Shown: one piece after another, positions 1 to 5,056 of the stretch
How the letters are laid out: each line of letters begins with the position of its first letter
Position numbering within the stretch: position 1 is the first letter of the stretch
Source: DASPTB01 sp035623615
GTDB taxonomy: Bacteria; Actinomycetota; UBA4738
Length of the DNA stretch: 7,054 bases
NCBI GenBank assembly: GCA_035623615.1
Contig: DASPTB010000124.1
Span: forward strand, 1 to 7,054
Reading direction: 5' to 3'
Notes under the pieces: model-generated
What the model was told of the DNA's origin: nothing
The model's input: only the letters and a program-made list of their open reading frames with translations
The model's database searches: none
Position numbers and translations under genes: made by a program

Positions 1-9
1 TCCACATTC

Positions 10-15
10 GGAGGT
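10..15 (+). promoter_or_regulatory. Shine-Dalgarno site that sets the start of the first gene
   Basis: GGAGGT lies 4 bases before an ATG at 20-22. An in-frame GTG at 14-16 overlaps this site, so it cannot use it as a ribosome binding site. This favours the ATG at 20. The ATG shares one base with a TGA at 18-20 in another frame (TGATG), a typical translational-coupling junction with a gene lying upstream of the window. Confidence 0.7.
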
Positions 16-19
16 GCTG

Positions 20-751
20 ATGAGTGACGTCCGGTCGCTGCTGAAGCAAGTCGTCGACGAGCCGGCCGGGACACCGGCCGACATGGAAGCGATCCGGCGT
101 CGGGCCGGCCGCCATGCCGCGCGCCAGAGGTGGGTGGCGGCGCTGGTCGCCATCGGCATCGCCCTGGCGGGCATCGGGGTCGCGTCCCTGATGTTCGGCG
201 GGCACACGGCCACGCCGGCGGCGCGAATCTCCCGGCCGAAGCCGAGCGCGATGCCGTCGCCGGCGAGCTCGCACCCCTCGAACCCGGGGTCTGTTTCGTT
301 TGGACCTCTCGAGCCGTGCACGGCGGCGCAGCTGTCGGGTGGGGCGGACACCGCGTTCGTCCAGGGGGCGACGCAGTCTCTCATCGGATCCATCGTCGTC
401 GTGAACCACGGGTCGATGCCATGCCGTCTCTCGGGACGTCCGAGTGTGCGAATGATCGGCCCGAACGGCGAGTTGAGCGTGCAGATCACGTCCGAGGCGC
501 CGCTGGGGCCGGCGTCGCCCGGCCGGGTCATCGTCGCGCCGGGACGGCCCGCCGAGGTGACGATCCGGTGGACGAACTGGTGCGGCCCGCCCGTCCGGCT
601 GGACCAGATCGGCTTCCAACTGGGGATCGGCCGGTCGCAGCGGGCTTTCGTCGTGGGTCTCGCGGGAGAGGGGCAGACGACGCCGATCTGCGGCTCGCGG
701 AAATACCCATCGACGCTCGGCGTGTCGCGATGGAGCTACCCGGGGACCTGA
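20..751 (+). CDS. Membrane-anchored DUF4232-like exported protein
   Basis: The product is 243 aa. Residues 1-37 are a charged, Arg-rich cytoplasmic segment. Residues 38-60 form one hydrophobic membrane helix. Residues 61-95 are a Ser/Pro/Ala-rich linker, and residues 96-243 form a beta-rich domain outside the membrane. That domain resembles DUF4232: the segment NHGSMPCRLSGRPSV (129-143) fits the family pattern N-x-G-x(3)-C-x-L-x-G-x-P. Its four cysteines (C100, C135, C188, C224) could make two disulfides, which suits an oxidising location. DUF4232 domains are common in actinobacterial lipoproteins and membrane proteins and have no established biochemical role. The N-terminus, with its LLKQVVDEP and Arg-rich run before the helix, resembles small membrane proteins coupled to ECF sigma factor genes; that partner would lie off the left edge and is inferred. 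No catalytic motif is visible. The gene ends 7 bases before the convergent epimerase gene. Confidence 0.8.
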   Translation: MSDVRSLLKQVVDEPAGTPADMEAIRRRAGRHAARQRWVAALVAIGIALAGIGVASLMFGGHTATPAARISRPKPSAMPSPASSHPSNPGSVSFGPLEPCTAAQLSGGADTAFVQGATQSLIGSIVVVNHGSMPCRLSGRPSVRMIGPNGELSVQITSEAPLGPASPGRVIVAPGRPAEVTIRWTNWCGPPVRLDQIGFQLGIGRSQRAFVVGLAGEGQTTPICGSRKYPSTLGVSRWSYPGT

Positions 752-758
752 GCGCGGG

Positions 759-1178
759 TCAGCCTTCCTGGACCAGCTCCACGAGGACGCCGCGAAACGC
801 GGAGGGGTGCACGAACGCGATGGTGGTTCCGCGTGAGCCTGGGCGCGGCACCTCGTCGACGAGCCGAACCCCGGTCGCGCGCAGCGCGTCCAGCGCGGCC
901 GCGACGTCGTCCACGCGGTACGCCACGTGGTGCATGCCCTCGCCGCGCTTGGCGAGGAATTTCCCGACCGCGGTCTCCGGCCCGAGCGCGCCGAGCAGCT
1001 GGATGTAGGAGTCGCCCACCCGGAAGAGCACTTCCTCGACGCCCTGCGACTCCACTCGCTCGCGGTGCGCAGGCTCGGCGCCGAGGATGCTCCGGTACCG
1101 ATCGGTCGCGGCGTCCAGGTCGGCGACGGCGATCCCGATGTGGTCGATCGCCGTGAACGGCGTCGCCGGGTCGCTCAC
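759..1178 (-). CDS. mce: Methylmalonyl-CoA epimerase
   Basis: The product is 139 aa, the usual length for this vicinal-oxygen-chelate (glyoxalase-fold) enzyme. It interconverts (2S)- and (2R)-methylmalonyl-CoA, linking propionyl-CoA carboxylase to B12-dependent methylmalonyl-CoA mutase. Two beta-alpha-beta-beta-beta modules are visible. The first starts with IDHIGIAV (11-18) and the second with MHHVAYRVDD (82-91). The expected divalent-metal ligands are present: H13, Q60, H83 or H84, and E134 in the closing GVLVELVQ strand. The conserved SQGVEEVLF segment (44-52), which carries an acidic catalytic candidate, and AFVHPSAFRGV (121-131) also fit the family. Translation starts at a GTG whose GTGA overlaps the stop of the upstream XRE-type gene, so the two are probably co-transcribed and translationally coupled. 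Mutase and carboxylase genes are not in the window. The family assignment is firm by motif; a glyoxalase-fold paralog with another substrate is unlikely. Confidence 0.93.
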   Translation of the reverse strand: MSDPATPFTAIDHIGIAVADLDAATDRYRSILGAEPAHRERVESQGVEEVLFRVGDSYIQLLGALGPETAVGKFLAKRGEGMHHVAYRVDDVAAALDALRATGVRLVDEVPRPGSRGTTIAFVHPSAFRGVLVELVQEG

Positions 1179-1555
1179 GACGAGGCGCGCCGCCGCCTGC
1201 GGCCGGACGACGGCGCCGGCTGCAGCCGGCTGATGAGGTCCATGGCTTCGGGGAAGTGGTACGCGGGGGAGGAGAGGGCCGAGATCATGGCCGCGACGCC
1301 GCGGTAGCGAACCTCATCGCCGGCGCCGGGGGTCTCGAGCGCGTAGAACTCCACGAGCTCCATGAACTGCTTCAAGGAGGGAACGAGGCCGCCGCGCTCG
1401 TACGCGTAGATCGTCTGTTGTGCCGCCGGGCAGCCGGGTCGTGAGGCGGCGTCCTTGACGGCACGGTAGCCCGCCGCTCGCCGCAGGCCGCGAAGGAGCC
1501 CGCCGATGCCGCGGGCAACGTTCTGGTCGATGGGCTCTTGCTTCTTCCTCGGCAT
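1175..1555 (-). CDS. Small XRE-type helix-turn-helix regulator
   Basis: The product is 126 aa. Residues 13-75 form a Cro/C1-type DNA-binding domain. A first helix (NVARGIGGLLRGLRRAAGY) is followed by a degenerate second helix, and then by the recognition-helix segment QQTIYAYERGGLVPSLKQF (46-64), whose YERG..PS signature is the family hallmark. Residues 78-112 are a short tail of unknown fold with two helix-like stretches, and the C-terminus is an Arg cluster. No ligand-binding or metal site is recognisable. It is far shorter than the ScfR/RamB-type XRE regulators of propionate and acetate metabolism (about 470 aa), so it is not one of those. The ATG is preceded by a weak GAAGAGAG ribosome site. 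The gene lies first in a two-gene operon with methylmalonyl-CoA epimerase (GTGA overlap) and is divergent from the FtsH-like gene. A role in controlling its own operon or the divergent gene is inferred from position alone. Confidence 0.75.
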   Translation of the reverse strand: MPRKKQEPIDQNVARGIGGLLRGLRRAAGYRAVKDAASRPGCPAAQQTIYAYERGGLVPSLKQFMELVEFYALETPGAGDEVRYRGVAAMISALSSPAYHFPEAMDLISRLQPAPSSGRRRRRASS

Positions 1556-1579
1556 CCGGCTCTCTTCGGCTGGGTGGCT

Positions 1580-1594
1580 GCACCGTCCGGGTGC
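1580..1594 (-). repeat. Inverted repeat in the leader of the XRE-type/epimerase operon
   Basis: GCACC and GGTGC are perfect inverted 5-mers separated by 5 bases. The site lies 24 bases upstream of the regulator's ATG and downstream of the predicted transcription start. It could form a small leader hairpin or be an operator half-site pair for the regulator. In such GC-rich sequence a 5-bp repeat can also arise by chance. Confidence 0.35.
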
Positions 1595-1639
1595 GGCGGG
1601 CGCGCGTCGATGGCCGGGCCGGAACCGGGAGGCCGGCCA

Positions 1640-1669
1640 ACCCTAGCGCGGGCGCGCGCAGCGTGTCAT
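1640..1669 (-). promoter_or_regulatory. Sigma-70-like promoter of the XRE-type/epimerase operon
   Basis: Read on the minus strand, ATGACA (1664-1669, 5 of 6 matches to TTGACA) is followed after 18 bases by TAGGGT (1640-1645, a TAnnnT -10 common in high-G+C bacteria). Transcription would start near 1633, leaving a leader of about 78 bases before the regulator's ATG. It is the best promoter-like sequence in the window and points the right way. Confidence 0.55.
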
Positions 1670-1845
1670 ATCCCCCGCGCGGCGCGGGATTTTCGTCCCT
1701 ATGCGCCGCCGCCTACATCGTTCGCCCTATACCCGGCCAAAGGGGGGCGAGTACGATGGGTTTCTCGGCCATCCGTCGCCGACCCGAGGTGCGCACGCAG
1801 GGACGACGCACCCGGAACCGGATCTGCACCGCCGCGCCGCGACCA

Positions 1846-1852
1846 GAGGGAG
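1846..1852 (+). promoter_or_regulatory. Shine-Dalgarno site supporting the ATG at 1861
   Basis: GAGGGAG lies 8 bases before the ATG at 1861. A second purine run, GGGGGG at 1742-1747, lies 8 bases before an in-frame ATG at 1756. The stretch 1756-1860 would encode an Arg-rich peptide with weaker GC bias at third positions than the body of the gene, so the 1861 start is preferred. Confidence 0.5.
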
Positions 1853-1860
1853 ACGGACGA

Positions 1861-3792
1861 ATGAAGCAACCAAACAAGGCAGCTGCAGCGGAGACTGCTT
1901 CATCCGGCGACGACTTCGAGGAGGTCTCCCGCCACGTCCTGCAGGGGCGTGCCGACGTCGAGCGGGTTCGCGGACGGACGCTCAGGGGACGGTTGGTTCG
2001 CGCGATCCTGTTCATCGCCGCCCTGGACGCATGGATGCTGTACCGGACCTCCAAGGGCGAAACGGCGCTTCCCGGCCTGCCGCACATCGACCCCGCGATC
2101 CTGCTCATCATGGTCGTGGTCCTCGCGCAGGTGGCCCTGGCCTCGGCGATGATCCTGCCGATGATGTCGGGCAAGCCGCCGGCGCGCCTGGTGCGGCCGG
2201 AGGAGATCGAGATCGGCCTCGATCAGGTGGTCGGGCTCGACAGCCAGGTCGACGAGGTCCGTCGCACGCTCGACGTTTTCCTGGCGTACAAGACGTTCCG
2301 CGAGAAGCTCGGTGGAAACCCGCGCCGCGGCGTGCTCTTCGAAGGTCCGCCGGGAACCGGCAAGACGTACCTGGCCAAGGCGATGGCCAAGCGCGCCGGC
2401 GTGCCGTTCCTGTTCGCCTCGGCGTCCCAGTTCCAGAACGTGTACTTCGGGATGACACAGGTTCGGATCCGGCGCTTCTTCAAGAAGCTGCGCAAAGCTG
2501 CCATGAAGGAAGGTGGCGCGATCGGCTTCATCGAGGAGATCGACTCCATCGGGGGAACCCGCGGCGGCGTGGCGACGAGTTCGCCGCTCGACGGCGGATT
2601 GTCCTCGAGAACGGTCAGCTGGTTCGGCAACATGAACAGCGACGGCGCGGGCATCGTGAACGAACTGCTGGTGCAGATGCAGTCGTTCGACGACCCGGGC
2701 CGCTGGTCTCGCTTCTGGGGAAGGTTCGTCACCTGGGCCAACGGCTACCTGCCGACCGAGTGGCGCCTGCACGGCGCCTCCAAGGTCCCCTACCACAACG
2801 TCCTGGTCATCGCGGCCACCAATCGCGCGTCCACGCTCGACCCGGCGCTGCTTCGCCCGGGACGGTTCGACCGGCGGCTCGTCTTCGACCCGCCGAGCAA
2901 CAAGGCGCGGCGCGACCTGGTGGACTTCTTCCTCGCGCGCAAGGCGCACGAGCCCGAGTTGGATCAGGAAGAAACGCGCGACCGCCTCTCGCACGAGATC
3001 CTCGGCTACACCCCGGCGATGATCGAGCACCTGTTCGACGAGGCGCTGGTCGTCGCGCTGCGGAACGGTCGCGACGGGATGACGCTGCCGGACATCTATG
3101 AAGCGAAGATGACGAGCGAGATCGGCCTGCGGCAGCCGGTGAAGTACACGCAGCAGGAGCGGCTGGCCATCGCGACGCACGAGGCCGGCCACGCGACGGT
3201 GGCCCATGCGCTCGGCGAGGACCAGCGGCTGGAGGTCCTGTCGATCATCAAGCGGCAGGCGTCGCTCGGGCTGCTCGCCCGAAGCGACACCGAGGAGCGG
3301 TTCACCCGGTCGCGGTCCGAGCTGGAGGGGTCGATCGCCATCGCCCTGGGTGGGATGGCGGCGGAGGAAGCGTATTTCGGCGAGAGCGGAACGGGCCCGA
3401 GCGGAGACCTCACGACCGCGACCCAGCTCGCGGCCACGATGATCGGCGCGCTCGGCATGGGCAAGTCGCTGCTGTCCTTCGAGGCGGTCGCCGACGGCCC
3501 GGTGAGCACGACGAACCTCGTCGGGAAGGTCATGGGGGACGGGGATGCGAAGCGCGAGGCGGAGGGGATCCTCACCGCGCAGAAGGAGCGCGCCCTCGAG
3601 GTCATCGCCGCCAACCGCGACGTCCTCGAGGCGCTGCGCGACGCCCTCGTGGGCCGCGACGAGCTGATCGGGGACGAGATCACCGACGTGATCTGGAAGG
3701 CGATCCGGGCGCGCAACGTCGTCGTGGTCCCCGACGCCCGCTCGGCCGCCGAGGGATCGAAAGTCTCGTCCAGGCTCCTCGTCGAGGAGTAA
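1861..3792 (+). CDS. Divergent FtsH-like membrane AAA+ zinc metalloprotease
   Basis: The product is 643 aa. FtsH-family enzymes are membrane-bound hexamers that use ATP to pull membrane and soluble proteins into a zinc protease chamber. Domains in order: a charged cytoplasmic N-terminus (1-44); membrane helices at about 45-61 and 79-102; an AAA+ module (about 115-420); and an M41 peptidase domain (about 430-620). The AAA+ module has Walker A GPPGTGKT (162-169), pore loop YFGM (195-198), Walker B IGFIEEID (221-228), and the second region of homology ending LRPGRFDRR with arginine fingers R332 and R335. The peptidase has HEAGH (440-444) and D516 as the likely third zinc ligand, so it should be active. 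Oddities: only about 17 residues separate the two membrane helices, where FtsH usually has a domain of roughly 75; Walker B has E225 where Asp is usual; and about 49 extra residues lie between Walker B and the ATNR motif. These suggest a divergent paralog, so I do not assign ftsH itself. Confidence 0.9.
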   Translation: MKQPNKAAAAETASSGDDFEEVSRHVLQGRADVERVRGRTLRGRLVRAILFIAALDAWMLYRTSKGETALPGLPHIDPAILLIMVVVLAQVALASAMILPMMSGKPPARLVRPEEIEIGLDQVVGLDSQVDEVRRTLDVFLAYKTFREKLGGNPRRGVLFEGPPGTGKTYLAKAMAKRAGVPFLFASASQFQNVYFGMTQVRIRRFFKKLRKAAMKEGGAIGFIEEIDSIGGTRGGVATSSPLDGGLSSRTVSWFGNMNSDGAGIVNELLVQMQSFDDPGRWSRFWGRFVTWANGYLPTEWRLHGASKVPYHNVLVIAATNRASTLDPALLRPGRFDRRLVFDPPSNKARRDLVDFFLARKAHEPELDQEETRDRLSHEILGYTPAMIEHLFDEALVVALRNGRDGMTLPDIYEAKMTSEIGLRQPVKYTQQERLAIATHEAGHATVAHALGEDQRLEVLSIIKRQASLGLLARSDTEERFTRSRSELEGSIAIALGGMAAEEAYFGESGTGPSGDLTTATQLAATMIGALGMGKSLLSFEAVADGPVSTTNLVGKVMGDGDAKREAEGILTAQKERALEVIAANRDVLEALRDALVGRDELIGDEITDVIWKAIRARNVVVVPDARSAAEGSKVSSRLLVEE

Positions 3793-3805
3793 GAGGCTCT
3801 TTCGG

Positions 3806-3824
3806 GTCGGGGGTTCGCCCCGGC
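3806..3824 (+). terminator. GC-rich hairpin after the protease gene, possible terminator
   Basis: A stem of about 7 pairs (one of them G-U) closes a 5-base loop GTTCG; the core is CGGGG paired with CCCCG. It begins 14 bases after the protease stop codon. No U-tract follows, so it would be a U-less hairpin terminator at best. It also sits where the -35 to -10 spacer of the thiolase promoter would be, so it may instead be a regulatory structure or chance. Confidence 0.35.
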
Positions 3825-3829
3825 GCGCC

Positions 3830-3835
3830 TACAAT
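3830..3835 (+). promoter_or_regulatory. Probable -10 element of the thiolase operon promoter
   Basis: TACAAT matches the sigma-70 -10 consensus at 5 of 6 positions in an otherwise GC-rich gap. It would start transcription near 3842, about 30 bases before the thiolase ATG. No -35 element is recognisable at 16-19 bases upstream. Confidence 0.45.
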
Positions 3836-3853
3836 CGGGTCCGACGCAACGCC

Positions 3854-3860
3854 GAGGAGG
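3854..3860 (+). promoter_or_regulatory. Shine-Dalgarno site of the thiolase gene
   Basis: GAGGAGG is a strong ribosome binding match, 11 bases before the ATG at 3872, slightly farther than usual. No better start codon lies nearer in the thiolase frame, and the protein begins directly with the conserved first strand (VIVAGARTPIGK). Confidence 0.65.
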
Positions 3861-3871
3861 ACGGACCCGTC

Positions 3872-5056
3872 ATGACATCGTCCGTGATCGTCGCCGGCGC
3901 CCGGACCCCGATCGGGAAGCTCGGCGGGGGTCTCTCGTCGATTCCCGCGGTCTCGCTCGGCGCGGTGGCCATCCGCGAGGCCCTCGCCCGGGCCGGCGCC
4001 CGGCCCGGGGACGTCGACTACGTGATCATGGGCCACGTGCTCCAGGCGGGCGCCGGCCAGATCACCGCGCGCCAGGCGGCCGTCGAGGCGGGCATTCCCA
4101 AAGAGGTTCCCGCGATCACGGTCAACAAGGTGTGCCTGTCCGGCCTGAACGCGATCGCCCTCGCCGATCAGCTCATCCGAGCGGGCGAGCTCGAGGTCGT
4201 CGTCGCCGGCGGCATGGAGTCGATGTCCCTGGCTCCCTTCCTCATTCCCAAGGCGCGCTTCGGGGCGCGCATGGGCAACACCGAGCTGGTCGACTCGATG
4301 GTGCACGACGGGCTCTGGTCGACGTTCACCCATCAGCACATGGGCGAGTCGAGCGACGACGTCAACCGCGACCTGCACATCACCCGTGAGGAGCAGGACG
4401 CATGGTCGGCCCGTTCGCACGCGCGGGCGCAGGCGGCATGGGAGTCCGGCCGGATGGCAGAGGAGGTCGTCGGGGTCGAGGTCCGGCAACGCAAGGGTGA
4501 CTCCGTCGTGGTCGAGCGCGACGAGGGGATCCGTGCCGACGCGACCCCCGAGACGCTCGGGGCGCTCTCGCCCGCGTTCCACGAAGACGGCTCGATCACG
4601 GCCGGAAACGCGTCGCAGATCTCCGACGGAGCGGCGGCGGTCGTCGTGATGTCGAAGGAGCGGGCCGACGCGCTCGGCGTCCGCCCGCTGGCCGAGATCG
4701 TCGCGCACGGCATGTCGGCCGAACGGTACGCGTACCTGCACACCGTGCCCGCGATCGCGTTGCAGAACGCGCTGAAGAAGGCCGGCAAGGACGTGCACGA
4801 CCTTGGGCTGCTCGAGATCAACGAGGCGTTCGCCGCGGTGGCCCTGAACGCGGCGCGGATGCTGGGCGCGGACGACGGAACGGTGAACGTGAACGGTGGC
4901 GCCGTGGCCCTCGGTCACCCGATCGGAGCCACCGGCGCGCGACTCGCCCTGACCCTCGCGTACGAGATGCGCCGCCGCGGCGTGGAGTACGGCGGCGCGA
5001 CCCTCTGCGGCGGGGGCGGGCAGGGCGACGCCCTGATCCTGCGGTCGAGTCCGTGA
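3872..5056 (+). CDS. Acetyl-CoA acetyltransferase (thiolase II family)
   Basis: The product is 394 aa, full length for the family. It catalyses reversible condensation of two acetyl-CoA to acetoacetyl-CoA, or thiolysis in the degradative direction, in the cytoplasm. The thiolase landmarks are all present: AGARTPIGK near the N-terminus; the nucleophilic cysteine C88 in NKVCLSG; AGGMESMS (112-119); NEAF (317-320); the catalytic histidine H349 in GHPIGATGA; and the second active-site cysteine C379 in the CGGGGQG loop. The MGESSDDVNRD segment is also typical. The sequence reads like the acetoacetyl-CoA type (AtoB/PhaA/FadA groups of actinobacteria), but chain-length preference cannot be read reliably, so no symbol is given. 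It is the first gene of a three-gene operon: its TGA lies inside the GTGA start of the acyl-CoA dehydrogenase. The dehydrogenase partner suggests beta-oxidation of short or branched acyl-CoAs rather than polyester synthesis. Confidence 0.93.
   Translation: MTSSVIVAGARTPIGKLGGGLSSIPAVSLGAVAIREALARAGARPGDVDYVIMGHVLQAGAGQITARQAAVEAGIPKEVPAITVNKVCLSGLNAIALADQLIRAGELEVVVAGGMESMSLAPFLIPKARFGARMGNTELVDSMVHDGLWSTFTHQHMGESSDDVNRDLHITREEQDAWSARSHARAQAAWESGRMAEEVVGVEVRQRKGDSVVVERDEGIRADATPETLGALSPAFHEDGSITAGNASQISDGAAAVVVMSKERADALGVRPLAEIVAHGMSAERYAYLHTVPAIALQNALKKAGKDVHDLGLLEINEAFAAVALNAARMLGADDGTVNVNGGAVALGHPIGATGARLALTLAYEMRRRGVEYGGATLCGGGGQGDALILRSSP

Larger units (their letters stand above)
1556..1860. 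other. Divergent intergenic region between the XRE-type and FtsH-like genes
   Basis: About 305 bases lie between the two divergent start codons, and I see no convincing gene here. The region holds a leftward promoter (1640-1669), a perfect 5-bp inverted repeat in the leftward leader (1580-1594), an 8-bp palindrome GGCCGGCC (1631-1638) next to the predicted leftward transcription start, and a GC-rich hairpin CCCGCG-CGG-CGCGGG (1674-1688). The rightward promoter of the protease gene is not clear. Weak -10-like strings are TACATC (1714-1719) and TATACC (1728-1733), neither with a good -35. An in-frame ATG at 1756 is an alternative protease start. Confidence 0.6.

Noticed and set aside
130..1008. 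292-codon plus-strand open frame across the DUF4232-like gene and the epimerase
   Set aside because: It overlaps two recognised genes, and its product is Arg/Gly/His-rich with no domain. It is a GC-rich alternative-frame shadow.
1674..1688. Hairpin CCCGCG-CGG-CGCGGG followed by ATTTTCG, looking like a rho-independent terminator
   Set aside because: No plus-strand gene lies upstream to be terminated, since the genes to the left are transcribed away from it. The stem is short and typical of GC-rich DNA.
1900..3207. Long open frame on the minus strand opposite the FtsH-like gene
   Set aside because: It is the antisense shadow of a clear protease gene. Its product is rich in Arg, His and Val with no recognisable domain, as expected opposite GC-rich coding sequence.
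3680..4918. 412-codon minus-strand open frame opposite the thiolase
   Set aside because: The plus strand encodes a full thiolase with every catalytic residue. The antisense product is Arg/Asp/His-rich low-complexity sequence without motifs.
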